A stretch of DNA of 64,000 nucleotides from Streptomyces sp. NBC_00659 (GCF_036226925.1 NZ_CP109031.1:5146001-5210000); one strand, 5' to 3'; shown: positions 44,952-54,569, counted from the stretch's first letter. The notes: generated from the letters alone by a model not told the origin. A program made the numbers and translations.

Positions 44952-46565
44952 TCATGTCGCCAGGTCGCGGCGGCGCAGGGACACCAGTCCCGCTGCCGTC
45001 AGGGCCGCCGCGATCGTGGTGAGGACGAGGACCGGTGTCCAGGCCATGGTTCCGCCCGGCAGCTTCGGCAGGTGACCGAAGGGGGAGAGGTCCATGACGG
45101 CCTGCGGGATCTTCAGTGCGGGCCCGATCCAGCCGAGGAGGAGGGCGAGGCCCGCCGCGGCCCAGGCACCGGGGGCGATCCGGGGGGAGAGGCCGTGGAG
45201 CAGGACGGCGAGGCCGCCCAGGGTCCAGACCGCCGGGACCTGGACCAGGCAGGCGCCGAGGATGGCGCCGAGCTCGGCGCCGTAGCCGAGAGCGAGGCCG
45301 AGTCCGCCGAGCAGCATGATCAGGACCGTGCCGCCGAAGGCGATGACGAGGTGTCCGCCGGCCCAGCGCAGCCGGCCGACGGCGGCGGCGAGCAGGGGTT
45401 CGGCGCGCTGCGAGGTCTCCTCGCCGTGCAGCCGCAGCACGGAGGCGACGATGTAGAGCGCGGCGACCATGCCCAGCATGTTCACCATGGCGGCGAGGAA
45501 CGCGTCGGTGATCCCGGCCTGCCCGCCCATCCGCTCGATGATCTCGCGGGTCTTGGCGTTGTCGCCGACCAGGTCCGCGGCCCCCTTCGTGATGCCGCCG
45601 AACGCGGCGCCCGCCGCGAGGAATCCGAGGCTCCAGCCGAGCACCGCGCCGCGCTGGAGACGCCAGGCCAGTGCCCCGGCCGTGCCGAGGCGTCCGGTCG
45701 CGGGTCCCGGCCGGGTGGGCAGGAAGCTCATGCCCACATCGCGCCGCCCGGCGAGCGCGTAGGCCGCGGCGCCCTGGGCGGCGACGGCCGCGGCGAACAG
45801 CGGCAGGACCCACCAGCGTTCGTCCGCGAAGGCGCGGACGTTCTCCAGCCAGCCCACTGGTGAGATCCAGGTCAGCGCCGACGAGCCGTCGTCGGTCGCG
45901 GAGTCGCCCGCCGCCCTGAGGACGAAGGCGGCGCCGATCAGCCCGCCCGTCAGTCCCTTGGCGAGCCGCGCGCTCTCCGTCAGCTGGGCGACGATCGCGG
46001 CCATGGTCGCGAAGACCATCCCGGTCGCGCCGATCGCGAGCCCCAGTGCCAGGGCCCCGGCACCGCCCTGTCCGGCGAGGCCGATGGTGACGAGGAGGGC
46101 GAGAACGCCATTGGCGACGAGCGCCGCGAGCAGGGCGGCGGTCAGCGGCGCCCGCCGCCCGACCATCGCGGCGGAGACGATTTCCTGGCGTCCACTCTCT
46201 TCCTCGTCCCGGGTGTGCCGTACGACGACGACCAGGCTCATGACGGCGGCGAGGACTCCGGCGTAGGCGCCGATGCGCCAGGCGGTGAGTCCGCCGAGCG
46301 AGTCGCTGAACACCGGTCCGTAGGTGGCGCGCAGGGAGCTGTTGGCGAGCATCTGCCGCGCCAGGGAGGCACGTTCGGCCGGGGTGCTGTAGACGGACTT
46401 CAGCGAGGCCGGCAGGGAGAGCACCATCAGGGCGATGACGCCGATCCACAGCGGCATCATCACGCGGTCGCGGCGCAGCGCGAAGCGCAGCAGGGTTCCG
46501 GTGCCGGCCAGGGGGCGGGAGCCGCCGACGCGTGCGGTGAAGGGGCCGGCGGTCGTGGCGGTCAT
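44952..46565 (-). CDS. ABC-2-type exporter permease
   Basis: A 537-residue integral membrane protein of about twelve helices arranged as two similar halves. It begins [20 protein letters not shown], then [20 protein letters not shown] near 130 and [20 protein letters not shown] near 370, the duplicated motif of tetronasin/anthracycline-type ABC-2 exporters. It works with the ATPase at 46562, whose stop overlaps this start by four bases. It probably exports a hydrophobic compound. The divergent regulator at 47660 likely controls the pair. Confidence 0.9.
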   Translation of the reverse strand: MTATTAGPFTARVGGSRPLAGTGTLLRFALRRDRVMMPLWIGVIALMVLSLPASLKSVYSTPAERASLARQMLANSSLRATYGPVFSDSLGGLTAWRIGAYAGVLAAVMSLVVVVRHTRDEEESGRQEIVSAAMVGRRAPLTAALLAALVANGVLALLVTIGLAGQGGAGALALGLAIGATGMVFATMAAIVAQLTESARLAKGLTGGLIGAAFVLRAAGDSATDDGSSALTWISPVGWLENVRAFADERWWVLPLFAAAVAAQGAAAYALAGRRDVGMSFLPTRPGPATGRLGTAGALAWRLQRGAVLGWSLGFLAAGAAFGGITKGAADLVGDNAKTREIIERMGGQAGITDAFLAAMVNMLGMVAALYIVASVLRLHGEETSQRAEPLLAAAVGRLRWAGGHLVIAFGGTVLIMLLGGLGLALGYGAELGAILGACLVQVPAVWTLGGLAVLLHGLSPRIAPGAWAAAGLALLLGWIGPALKIPQAVMDLSPFGHLPKLPGGTMAWTPVLVLTTIAAALTAAGLVSLRRRDLAT

Positions 46566-47557
46566 CGGGCCATCGCCCCTTCCTCGGATCCGTCGGCCCG
46601 TACGTCGTCCTGGTAGTGCCGCAGGAACAGCTCCTCCAGGGTCGGCGGGGTCGAGGTCAGGGACCGTACGCCGGAGTCGGTCAGTGACCGCAGGACCGCG
46701 TTCAGCTTGTCGCTCTCGACGTGGAACCGGACCCGGCAACGGACGCCGTCCTGCCGGACCCCGGTGTCCTGGACGTCCAGTTCGTGGACTCCGGGCAGGG
46801 ACGCCAGTCCGTTCGGCGGGCCGGTGAGTTCGGCGGTGACGCTGGTGCGGGTGAGGTGGCGCAGGTCGGCGAGGGAGCCGCTCTCGACGGTCCGGCCCTT
46901 GCGGATGATGCTGACGCGGTCGCAGAGCTCCTCGACCTCGCTCAGGATGTGCGAGGACAGCAGGATCGTGCGGCCCCGGTCGCGTTCCTCCCGGACGCAC
47001 TTCTGGAAGACCTCTTCCATCAGCGGGTCGAGGCCGGAGGTCGGCTCGTCCAGGATGAGCACATCGACGTCGGAGGCGAAGGCGGCGACGAGGGCGACCT
47101 TCTGGCGGTTGCCCTTCGAGTAGGTGCGCCCCTTCTTGGTGGGGTCGAGTTCGAAGCGCTCGATCAGTTCGGCACGCCGTGCCGGGTCGAGGCCGCCGGT
47201 CCGCCCGCCGCCCGGTCCGCCGCGCCGGGCGCGGCCCCCGTCGTGCAGCCGTCCGTAGAGGTCGATGACCTCGCCGCCGGAGAGGTTGCGCCACAGGGTG
47301 ACGTCGCCGGGGACGTAGGCGACCCTGCGGTGCAGTTCGACGGCGTCCGCCCACGGGTCCATGTCCAGCATCCGGGCCGTGCCCGAGTCGGCGCGCAGCA
47401 GGCCGAGCAGGACCCGGATGGTGGTGGACTTCCCGGAGCCGTTGGGGCCGAGGAAGCCGTGCACCTCACCGGCCTCGACCTCCAGGTCCAGTCCGTCCAG
47501 TGCGTGCGTCCTGCCGAACGACTTGTGCAGACCGGCGACGCTGATTGCCTTCGTCAT
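46562..47557 (-). CDS. ABC exporter ATPase
   Basis: A 331-residue DrrA/tetronasin-type ATPase. It has Walker [11 protein letters not shown] at about residue 38, signature region [15 protein letters not shown] (the usual LSGGQ is replaced by YSKGN, common in this subfamily), Walker [14 protein letters not shown] and H-loop [16 protein letters not shown] Gly/Arg-rich insert (~108-122) sits between Walker A and the signature. The C-terminal ~100 residues are the DrrA-type regulatory extension. ATG 47557. Confidence 0.94.
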   Translation of the reverse strand: MTKAISVAGLHKSFGRTHALDGLDLEVEAGEVHGFLGPNGSGKSTTIRVLLGLLRADSGTARMLDMDPWADAVELHRRVAYVPGDVTLWRNLSGGEVIDLYGRLHDGGRARRGGPGGGRTGGLDPARRAELIERFELDPTKKGRTYSKGNRQKVALVAAFASDVDVLILDEPTSGLDPLMEEVFQKCVREERDRGRTILLSSHILSEVEELCDRVSIIRKGRTVESGSLADLRHLTRTSVTAELTGPPNGLASLPGVHELDVQDTGVRQDGVRCRVRFHVESDKLNAVLRSLTDSGVRSLTSTPPTLEELFLRHYQDDVRADGSEEGAMAR

Positions 47558-47574
47558 GGCCCGAACGTACGCTT

Positions 47575-47623
47575 CTTTCAGAAATTTGTGAAGTTAAGGA
47601 AACGTATAAATCCTGGATACACT
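47575..47623. promoter_or_regulatory. AT-rich divergent promoter/operator of ABC exporter and MarR gene
   Basis: CTTTCA-GAAATTTG-TGAAG at 47575-47593 is a near-palindrome in an AT-rich stretch 18 bp upstream of the ATPase start; TTAAGG and TACACT, 18 bp apart (47594-47623), may be the regulator's promoter. Position and symmetry suit a MarR-family operator. Confidence 0.5.
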
Positions 47624-47659
47624 CGACGGTGATGCGTGAGCAGGGGAGATGATCGACAG

Positions 47660-48160
47660 ATGGCGGAACCGATCACGGCGGAGCGGGATCCGGAGGCGGT
47701 CTCGAAGTTCGTCGAGAGCTTCGCGGCGCAGCTCGTCGAGGCCGGGATGCAGCGGATGCCCGCCCGTGTCTTCGCGGCGCTGCTGGCCTCCGACGCCGGT
47801 GCGATGAGCTCCGCCGAACTCGGGGAGCAGCTCCAGGTCAGCCCCGCCGCCGTCTCCGGCGCGGTGCGCTATCTCGCGCAGCAGCACATGGTCTCGCGCG
47901 AGCGGGAGCCGGGCTCACGGCGCGAGCGGTACCGCGTGCACAGCAACCAGTGGTACGAGGCGCTGACCAACCGTGACGCGGTGCTCAAGCGCTGGGAACT
48001 CGCCCTGCGCGCCGGTGTCGACTCCCTCGGTTCCACGACCCCCGCCGGGCGGCGGCTCTCCGAGACCCTCGCGTTCTTCGAGTTCATCGACGGTGAGATC
48101 GCCGCGATGATGGAACGCTGGCGCGCCCACCGCGAGACGCTGTTCGGCGACGCCGGCTGA
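47660..48160 (+). CDS. MarR/GbsR-family transcriptional regulator
   Basis: A 166-residue winged-helix regulator: GMQRMPARVFAALLASDAGA, SSAELGEQLQVSPAAVSGAV (recognition helix), RYLAQQHMVSREREPGSRRE (wing), then a helical dimerisation tail (LAFFEFIDGEIAAMMERWRA). This arrangement is the GbsR-type branch of MarR that commonly sits divergent to ABC-2 exporters. ATG 47660 has GGGGAG 11 bases upstream; GTG 47636 in frame is possible. It probably represses the exporter until a ligand binds. Confidence 0.88.
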   Translation: MAEPITAERDPEAVSKFVESFAAQLVEAGMQRMPARVFAALLASDAGAMSSAELGEQLQVSPAAVSGAVRYLAQQHMVSREREPGSRRERYRVHSNQWYEALTNRDAVLKRWELALRAGVDSLGSTTPAGRRLSETLAFFEFIDGEIAAMMERWRAHRETLFGDAG

Positions 48161-48179
48161 CGAGGGGAACTGCCTCGCT

Positions 48180-49037
48180 TCAGGGTGCCGCCGGCAGGGT
48201 CAGGCCCCAGGCCGACTCCCGTACCGTCCACGTCCGGGTCCGCACCGGGCCGCTCACCACGGAGTCCGCGCCGTAGCGGAAGTCGGCGCCGGAGACGGTG
48301 ACCTTGTGGCCCAGCAGCCGCAGGGGCGAGGACCCGGCCCCCACGGACACCGCGCGGACCTCGATCTCGGCGCCGGTGCCCGAGCCCCCCGGTGTCACCG
48401 ACACGGTTTCCACGGGCTGGTCCAGGTCCACCACGCACACCCCGTCGACCTCGATCCGCAGCCGGGAGGACCCCGTCGCCGGCGCGGAGGCGAGCCGGGA
48501 CGGCCGGGAGGCGATGGTCCGTACCAAGGACTGGCAGGTACGCAGCCACGGACGCGCACCGGCTTCCTCCCCGGGCACTCCCACGGGCACCGGAGCGGAC
48601 GGCCGGGAGGGCAGCGAGGGGATGCGCAGCGCGCCGAGCACCACACCGTCACTGTCGTCCACGAGCAGGTCGAGCCGCCGTTCGGCCCCGTCGAGGACCG
48701 CCCTGGCCGCCGCGACGGTCCCCATCGGCACCCCGAGCGAACGGGACAGCGACAGCGCACCGCCCACGGGCACGAAGGACAGCGCGCACGCGGCCAGTTC
48801 CCGCCGCCGGTGCAGCAGGGACACCGCCCGCAGCAGGGCGCCGTCGTCACCGATGACGACGGGTCGGCGCCCACCCCGGCGGAGCAGTGCCCGAGCGAAT
48901 TCCTCGGGCCCTTCCGGGAGGCACACCTTCGTCGCCGCACCCGCGCTGAGCACGTCTTTCGCGATCCGGACGGACTCGCCGTCCGTCCGTCGGGCGACCG
49001 GGTCGATGACCACCAGGAGCTGGTCGGAAGCCGCCAC
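48180..49037 (-). CDS. Diacylglycerol-kinase-like (DAGK catalytic domain) protein
   Basis: A 285-residue protein. The N-terminal part ([60 protein letters not shown]) follows the DAGK/sphingosine-kinase fold, and [20 protein letters not shown] replaces the GTGNDFAR-type motif. The classic GGDGT nucleotide loop is reduced to GDDGA, so activity may be altered. The C-terminal half is beta-rich as in the family ([20 protein letters not shown]). GTG 49037 was chosen because the frame upstream runs into the leader of purA. It is convergent with the MarR-type gene. Confidence 0.7.
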   Translation of the reverse strand: MAASDQLLVVIDPVARRTDGESVRIAKDVLSAGAATKVCLPEGPEEFARALLRRGGRRPVVIGDDGALLRAVSLLHRRRELAACALSFVPVGGALSLSRSLGVPMGTVAAARAVLDGAERRLDLLVDDSDGVVLGALRIPSLPSRPSAPVPVGVPGEEAGARPWLRTCQSLVRTIASRPSRLASAPATGSSRLRIEVDGVCVVDLDQPVETVSVTPGGSGTGAEIEVRAVSVGAGSSPLRLLGHKVTVSGADFRYGADSVVSGPVRTRTWTVRESAWGLTLPAAP

Positions 49038-49079
49038 CTCGGTCCTGCCTCGCTTCCTCGGGTAGCATCTTTCTGCAAG

Positions 49080-49107
49080 AGCCCCTTGCGCCTTTGCGCC
49101 AGGGGCT
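49080..49107. other. Stem-loop in the purA/DAGK divergent region
   Basis: AGCCCCT at 49080-49086 pairs with AGGGGCT at 49101-49107, and GCGC at 49088-49091 with GCGC at 49096-49099 (loop CTTT). It lies 125 bp before purA and 43 bp before the divergent gene, so it is in a leader or promoter and not at a gene end. Confidence 0.6.
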
Positions 49108-49231
49108 TCGTCTATTCCGGGGCATCCGGTCCGACGGTCGCGGCCAATGGTGGTCGCCGGTGTACGCAGCCACGAACGGCCACGTACGTCCCCGACCTTG
49201 GACATGCCCCGCCCGGAAGGGGTGTACGCCT

Positions 49232-50515
49232 GTGCCCGCACTTGTGCTGCTCGGTGCTCAGTGGGGTGACGAAGGCAAGGGAAAGGCCACCGATCTGCTC
49301 GGTGGATCCGTGGACTATGTGGTGCGCTATCAGGGCGGCAACAACGCCGGCCATACGGTAGTCGTTGGCGACCAGAAATACGCTCTCCACCTCCTCCCTT
49401 CCGGAATCCTCACGCCGGAGTGCACTCCGGTGATCGGCAACGGAGTCGTCGTCGACCCGTCCGTCCTGTTCTCCGAGCTGAACGGACTGAACGAGCGCGG
49501 CGTCGACACCTCCAAGCTGCTGATCAGCGGAAACGCTCACATCATCACGCCTTACAACGTCACTGTCGACAAGGTGACGGAACGCTTCCTCGGCAAGCGG
49601 AAGATCGGCACCACCGGGCGCGGAATCGGCCCGACCTACGCGGACAAGATCAACCGTGTGGGCATCCGCGTCCAGGACCTCTACGACGAGTCGATCCTCG
49701 TCCAGAAGGTCGAGGCGGCGCTGGAGGTCAAGAACCAGCTGCTCACCAAGCTCTACAACCGCCGCGCCATCGAGGCGAGCCAGGTCGTCGAGGAGCTGCT
49801 GGGCTACGCGGACCGGCTCAAGCCGTACGTCGCGGACACCGTCCTGATCCTCAACCAGGCGCTGGAGCAGGACAAGGTCGTGCTCTTCGAGGGCGGCCAG
49901 GGCACGCTCCTGGACATCGACCACGGCACGTATCCGTTCGTGACGTCGTCGAACCCGACCGCGGGCGGCGCCTGCACGGGTGCCGGCGTCGGCCCGACCA
50001 AGATCAGCCGGGTCATCGGCATCCTCAAGGCGTACACGACCCGGGTCGGCTCGGGTCCGTTCCCGACCGAGCTCTTCGACGCGGACGGCGAGGCGCTGCG
50101 GCGCATCGGCCACGAGCGCGGTGTGACGACCGGCCGTGACCGGCGCTGCGGCTGGTTCGACGCGGTCATCGCCCGCTACGCGACCCGCGTGAACGGTCTG
50201 ACCGACTTCTTCCTCACCAAGCTGGACGTCCTGACTGGCTGGGAGGAGATCCCGGTCTGTGTGGCGTACGAGATCGACGGCAAGCGCGTCGAGGAACTCC
50301 CGTACTCCCAGACCGACTTCCATCACGCGAAGCCGATCTACGAGACCCTCCCCGGCTGGTCGGAGGACATCACCAAGGCGAAGACCTTCGCGGATCTCCC
50401 GAAGAACGCGCAGGACTACGTGAAGGCGCTGGAGGAGATGTCGGGCGCCCCGATCTCCGCGATCGGCGTCGGACCGGGCCGCACCGAGACGATCGAGATC
50501 AACTCGTTCATCTAG
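49232..50515 (+). CDS. purA: Adenylosuccinate synthetase
   Basis: A 427-residue GTP-dependent enzyme that joins IMP and aspartate to adenylosuccinate on the way to AMP. It begins [20 protein letters not shown] (P-loop GDEGKGK with catalytic Asp), then [68 protein letters not shown] and [11 protein letters not shown] 49232 gives the standard N-terminus; AAGGGGTG is upstream. The length is normal. It is monocistronic with a terminator. Confidence 0.98.
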   Translation: MPALVLLGAQWGDEGKGKATDLLGGSVDYVVRYQGGNNAGHTVVVGDQKYALHLLPSGILTPECTPVIGNGVVVDPSVLFSELNGLNERGVDTSKLLISGNAHIITPYNVTVDKVTERFLGKRKIGTTGRGIGPTYADKINRVGIRVQDLYDESILVQKVEAALEVKNQLLTKLYNRRAIEASQVVEELLGYADRLKPYVADTVLILNQALEQDKVVLFEGGQGTLLDIDHGTYPFVTSSNPTAGGACTGAGVGPTKISRVIGILKAYTTRVGSGPFPTELFDADGEALRRIGHERGVTTGRDRRCGWFDAVIARYATRVNGLTDFFLTKLDVLTGWEEIPVCVAYEIDGKRVEELPYSQTDFHHAKPIYETLPGWSEDITKAKTFADLPKNAQDYVKALEEMSGAPISAIGVGPGRTETIEINSFI

Positions 50516-50597
50516 CGCGGAGCGCCATACCCGGCGTATCCGCGGCGGTGTCCGAACCGGGCCCGCCGCGGTGTCCGAAGCGGTTGTTCCACGAGTG

Positions 50598-50622
50598 CGC
50601 CCCCGGCCGACATCCGGGGGCG
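50598..50622. terminator. Bidirectional terminator between purA and glycoside hydrolase
   Basis: CGCCCCCGG / CCGGGGGCG, a 9-bp GC stem with loop CCGACAT, in the gap of two convergent genes. Confidence 0.8.
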
Positions 50623-50645
50623 TACCCGTACCCGGGGAGCCGGCC

Positions 50646-52490
50646 TCAGCGTGAGGTCAGTCTCCACAGGTGGTCGGCGGTGCCGTTGTCGTCCCACTGG
50701 AGGACCTGGGCGCCGGTGGAGGTGCTCATGCCGTTCACGCCGAGCAGCAGACCGCTGTTGTAGTTGGCGATCTTGTAGTAGCCGTCACCGGCCGGGATCA
50801 GCTGCCACAGGTGGTCGGCGGTGCCGTTGTCCGCCCAGATCAGCGCGGTTCCGCCGGCCGCCGTGCTCGCGTTCGTGATGCCGAGCAGCAGACCGCTCGC
50901 CTTGTTGGTGATCTTGTAGAGGCCGGATCCGGCGGAGGAGAGAGTCCACGACTGGCCGGCGCCGGTGGAGGACGTGGCCTGGACGACCGCGGTGCCCTGG
51001 GCCGTGCCCGCGCTCTGGGTGTCCAGGGCGAGGGCGCTGTTCCTGTTGGTGATCTGGTAGGTCCCGGCCTGCGAGGTGGAGCTGCCGCTGGGCGTGATCA
51101 CCAGGTGGTAGCCGTCCGAGGCGTTCATGGCCACGGGCACGGTGACGGATCCGTTCGAGACCGTGTAGTCGGCCTCCGAGATCGTGTACGGGGCTGATAC
51201 GGCCGTGGTGCGGCCCCTGGACGGGGTGTACTCCAGCTTGGCGTGCACCGTGCCGCCGAAGGCGGACAGCGAGCTGAGGCCCTTGACCGTGACGGCCGTC
51301 GAGCCCGTGCCGCCGCCGAAGACGACGCTGATCTGCCGGCCGTCCCCGGTGCGGGACGCGGCCCCGTCGATGCCCGTCTGGGCCGGGGGCGTGGTGGGGA
51401 CCATGCTGCCCGACATGTCGCCGTACCACTTGTACAGCCAGTAGGAGCCGTTGGGCGATCCGCCGGTGTCGGTGAGGGTGTCGCCGAGGGTGCCGTAGTG
51501 GTTCCAGAAGGCGAGCTCGGCGTCCCGGACACCCGTCCGCTCGAACTTGGCGACGTAGCCGACGAGTGAACCCGGTATGCCCATCTCGGCCGGCGTGCCG
51601 TACTCCTCGATGGAGATCGGCCGCGCGCTGATGCCGAGGCCGCTCTCCAGGGAGCGGTACGCCGCGACGTGCGCCGCGATGTCCTGGGAGCCCTGGAGTT
51701 CGTGCCAGGCGATGACGTCGGGAACGGTGCCGGCGGCCTTGGCGGCGGTGAGGAACGTGCTCATCCAGCTCTGGTTCCACGCCGAGTGGCTGGGCCCCTG
51801 GATCGGCGTGGTGGTGTCCTTGGCGCGGACCTCCTTGTAGGTGCGCGTCCAGCCGGCCTCGAACGTACCGGCGTTCGTGGTGTCCCAGGTCCAGTCGGGT
51901 TCGTTCCACAGCTCGTAGGCGCGGATGTTGGTGGCCGAGGAAGACTTGACCGACGCGATCTGGGTGTCCACGGCGGACAGCCAGTTGCTCCAGCTCACCC
52001 ACTTGTAGGGGAAGTTCGGGTACCAGTCGGGCATGCGGACGACGACCCCGGCGCCGGCCCGCGCCGCCTTTGAGGCCACCTTCAGCGCGTCTCCCCCGGG
52101 CGCGGGTTCGCCGTTGGGGAGCTGGGAACCACCCGGTGCCATCTGCACGAAGGTGTTCGGCTTGAGCGGGGTGACCAGGCTGTCGGCCGGGGTGCTCGCG
52201 TCGGCGAGGCCGTACAGACTGCCGCTGGCCGCATGGGTCACGGAGCGGAGGGTCTGGTCGGCGTTGACGACCAGGGTCGTGGCCGTGGTGGGGGCGGCCT
52301 GGGCGGGGGGTGCGGCGAGCAGGGCGGTGGTGGCCAGGGCGACGGCGCCCAGGGTGGCCAGGGCACGGGCGCGGTGGTGTCCGGCGGTCGAGGGCGGTAC
52401 GGCGGTCGGAAGCGGTGCGGCGGTGGGGGTGGCTGTCGGGGTGATGCGTAACGTCCGGGTCGTGCGGCCTGAGCGGCTCGTGCGGCTCAT
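50646..52490 (-). CDS. Secreted clan-A glycoside hydrolase (GH39-like) with ricin-type lectin domain
   Basis: A 614-residue exported enzyme. A long signal region (residues ~1-66, hydrophobic ATLGAVALATTALLAAPPAQ then AA) precedes a TIM-barrel with acid/base Glu197 in ELWNEPDW and nucleophile Glu295/296 in ISIEEYG, a pattern of clan GH-A enzymes such as GH39. A beta-sandwich (~370-480) follows, and the last ~135 residues form a CBM13/ricin trefoil with three Q/H-x-W repeats (QSWTL, HLWQL, HLWRL). It probably cleaves arabinose- or xylose-containing glycan outside the cell. ATG 52490 follows AGGAGG. Residue 14 is a TTA codon (52449-52451), implying bldA control. It is the last gene of the ABC/GH127 island. 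Confidence 0.8.
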   Translation of the reverse strand: MSRTSRSGRTTRTLRITPTATPTAAPLPTAVPPSTAGHHRARALATLGAVALATTALLAAPPAQAAPTTATTLVVNADQTLRSVTHAASGSLYGLADASTPADSLVTPLKPNTFVQMAPGGSQLPNGEPAPGGDALKVASKAARAGAGVVVRMPDWYPNFPYKWVSWSNWLSAVDTQIASVKSSSATNIRAYELWNEPDWTWDTTNAGTFEAGWTRTYKEVRAKDTTTPIQGPSHSAWNQSWMSTFLTAAKAAGTVPDVIAWHELQGSQDIAAHVAAYRSLESGLGISARPISIEEYGTPAEMGIPGSLVGYVAKFERTGVRDAELAFWNHYGTLGDTLTDTGGSPNGSYWLYKWYGDMSGSMVPTTPPAQTGIDGAASRTGDGRQISVVFGGGTGSTAVTVKGLSSLSAFGGTVHAKLEYTPSRGRTTAVSAPYTISEADYTVSNGSVTVPVAMNASDGYHLVITPSGSSTSQAGTYQITNRNSALALDTQSAGTAQGTAVVQATSSTGAGQSWTLSSAGSGLYKITNKASGLLLGITNASTAAGGTALIWADNGTADHLWQLIPAGDGYYKIANYNSGLLLGVNGMSTSTGAQVLQWDDNGTADHLWRLTSR

Positions 52491-52528
52491 GGTGGAGCCT
52501 CCTGGAGGTGGGAGCGGGGAACGCCTGC

Positions 52529-53350
52529 TCAGTCCTTCACGGCGCCCGCGGTCACACCCGCGGCCACATAGCGTTGCGCGAGGACGAGCAGGACAGTGGC
52601 GGGGACGGACGCGACGACGGCGGTGGCCATGATCGCGTTCCATTCCTGGTTGTTGTTGCCGATGTAGTGGTAGATGCCGAGGGTGATGGGGCGCATGTCG
52701 CCGCCGCCGTCGAGGGTGTTGGCGAAGACGAAGTCGGACCAGGCCCACAGGAAGGCGAAGAGCGAGACCGTGACGATCGCGTTGCGGCTCACCGGCAGGA
52801 CGACGGAGCGGAAGATCCGCCAGGTGCCCGCGCCGTCGATCCGGGCCGCGGAGACGAGTTCGCCGGGGATGCCCGACATGAAGGCGGCGAAGATCATGAC
52901 GCCGAAGGGCACGGAGATGGTGGAGTCCGCGACGATCAGGCCCCACCAGGAGTCGATCAGTCCGAGGTCGAGGAAGAACCCGTAGAAGCCCATGGCCATG
53001 ACGATCCCCGGGATCATCTGGGCGACCAGGAGGGCGAGTCCGAGCGGGCCCGCGCCGGGCGGGCGCAGCCGGGCGAGGGAGTAGCCCGCCGGTGCGGCGA
53101 GTGCCAGCGTGAGGACGACCGTGCCGAGGCCGATGAGCAGGCTGGTGCCCAGGTAGGGCAACTGGTCGTTCAGGACGGCCCGGTAGCCCTCGAAGGTGGG
53201 GTGCAGCGGGAACAGGTCGGGCGGGCTCTTGCGCATGTCGCGCTGCGGGGTGAGGGACACGTTCAGCATCCAGTACACCGGGAAGAGCATGAGAGCGGTG
53301 AGGGCGACGCCGATCACGGTGTGACGGCGGCCGGTCGTACGGGACTTCAT
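52529..53350 (-). CDS. Carbohydrate ABC transporter permease (MalG type)
   Basis: A 273-residue inner-membrane protein with six helices. The ATPase-coupling EAA loop reads ELVSAARIDGAGTWRIFRSV then VLPVSRNAIVT, as in MalG-family permeases. It forms the channel with the MalF-type gene at 53347, overlapping it by four bases (ATGA). It belongs to the operon with the lipoprotein at 54570. No ATPase is encoded; in Streptomyces MsiK commonly energises such systems. Confidence 0.95.
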   Translation of the reverse strand: MKSRTTGRRHTVIGVALTALMLFPVYWMLNVSLTPQRDMRKSPPDLFPLHPTFEGYRAVLNDQLPYLGTSLLIGLGTVVLTLALAAPAGYSLARLRPPGAGPLGLALLVAQMIPGIVMAMGFYGFFLDLGLIDSWWGLIVADSTISVPFGVMIFAAFMSGIPGELVSAARIDGAGTWRIFRSVVLPVSRNAIVTVSLFAFLWAWSDFVFANTLDGGGDMRPITLGIYHYIGNNNQEWNAIMATAVVASVPATVLLVLAQRYVAAGVTAGAVKD

Positions 53351-54237
53351 GCTTCCTGCCTCCTCTGGACGCGGATGTGCAGCAGCCCGAAGGCGAGGGC
53401 GATGACGATCAGGATGTTGCCGACGGCGGCGCCGGGGCCGAACTTGGGCAGCAGGGTGCCGAATCCGAGCTGGTAGGACCAGGTGGCCAGGGTGGACGAG
53501 GAGTCGCCGGGGCCGCCTTTCGTCATGATCCAGATCAGGTCGAAGACCTTGAGGGTGTAGACGAGACCGAGCAGCAGGGTGATCGCCGAGACCGGGCGCA
53601 GCAGCGGGAACGTGATGCGGCGGAACTGCTGCCACGTGCCCGCTCCGTCCAGGGCGGCGGCCTCGTACAGCTCGGCGGGGATGTTCTGGAGGCCGCTGTA
53701 CAGGATGACCAGGTTGAAGGGGACGCCGATCCAGATGTTGGCGACGATGACCGAGGTCAGCGCCCAGTGCGGTGAGGTGAGCCAGCCGACGGGGTCGACG
53801 CCGATCAGGTGCAGGGCGTAATTCACCACGCCGGACTCGCTGTTGAACATCCAGGACCAGGTCGACGCCGACACGATCAGCGGCAGCAGCCAGGGGATCA
53901 GGAACAGGGCCCGCAGGGTGGGGGCCAGCGGGAAACGGCGGTCGAAGAAGACGGCGAGGGCGAGTCCGGCGGCGTACTGGACGGCGATGGAGGCGAAGGT
54001 GAAGATCATCGTGTGCCGCATCGCCGGGGCGAAGGACGGGTCGTCCAGGACCGTGCGGAAGTTGTCCCAGCCGGTGAAGGGGGCGTCGCCCGCGACGAAG
54101 GACCTGACCGTGTAGTCGCGCAGGCTCAGGTCGAGGTTGCGGTAGAGGGGATAGGCGTAGAAGGCGGCGAGGTACGCGGCCAGCGGCGCGAGGAAGGCCA
54201 GCGCCGTCAGCCGGCTCCGGCGATCGTGGGTGAGCAT
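53347..54237 (-). CDS. Carbohydrate ABC transporter permease (MalF type)
   Basis: A 296-residue permease with six helices. It starts RLTALAFLAPLAAYLAAFYA, carries the EAA loop ELYEAAALDGAGTWQQFRRI then TFPLLRPV and ends RVQRRQEA. ATG 54237. A long inverted repeat lies 50 bp upstream, between it and the lipoprotein gene, which probably lowers permease expression relative to the binding protein. Confidence 0.95.
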   Translation of the reverse strand: MLTHDRRSRLTALAFLAPLAAYLAAFYAYPLYRNLDLSLRDYTVRSFVAGDAPFTGWDNFRTVLDDPSFAPAMRHTMIFTFASIAVQYAAGLALAVFFDRRFPLAPTLRALFLIPWLLPLIVSASTWSWMFNSESGVVNYALHLIGVDPVGWLTSPHWALTSVIVANIWIGVPFNLVILYSGLQNIPAELYEAAALDGAGTWQQFRRITFPLLRPVSAITLLLGLVYTLKVFDLIWIMTKGGPGDSSSTLATWSYQLGFGTLLPKFGPGAAVGNILIVIALAFGLLHIRVQRRQEA

Positions 54238-54287
54238 GCGGTGGCCTCTGCGGTTTCCGGGTGCGGTGTCGGTCCGGTGGGTGGGTC

Positions 54288-54373
54288 GGGGCCGTGCCGG
54301 TACATCAGCCCGTCGCCGTTGGATGAGGCGTGGCCGTCGGTGGCGACGGGCATCGATGTACCGGCACGGCCCC
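54288..54373. other. Long inverted repeat between binding-protein and permease genes
   Basis: GGGGCCGTGCCGGTACATC at 54288-54306 pairs with GATGTACCGGCACGGCCCC at 54355-54373 (19 bp, perfect); CCCGTCGCC at 54309-54317 pairs with GGCGACGGG at 54342-54350. The loop is 24 bases. It forms a long stable stem in the mRNA between the stop of the lipoprotein gene and the permease start. Confidence 0.9.
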
Positions 54374-54439
54374 TCCCGTGCACGGCCGACTGCGGGTGCA
54401 TCGTGGTGGCCGGTCCGGATTTCAGCCCCGGCCGGGGAA

Positions 54440-54560
54440 GTTTCAGCCCCTCCGGCGCTTGAGGAGCGGGGTCCGGGGCGGAGCCCCGGGGATGATGGGG
54501 GTCCCCCCTGGTCGAGCGAAGCCGAGACCTTGGGGGAGGGTAGGGGCGGAGGGGGCGAGA
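54440..54560. repeat. Streptomycete intergenic repeat, copy B (composite)
   Basis: GTTTCAGCCCCTCCGGCG ... GCTTGAGGAGCGGGGTCC ... CGGAGCCCCGG at 54440-54490 matches copy A at 35269. A second module, GGGTCCCCCCTGGTCGAGCG ... CCTTGGGGGA, follows at about 54499-54538. It ends GGGTAGGGGCGGAGGGGGCG, also found at copy A. It lies directly after the binding-protein stop. Confidence 0.85.
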
Positions 54561-54569
54561 AAACGTCTG

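Noticed and set aside
43618..50515. A secondary-metabolite cluster around the P450 and ABC exporter
   Set aside because: No synthase, synthetase or tailoring genes besides the single P450; neighbours are housekeeping or regulatory.
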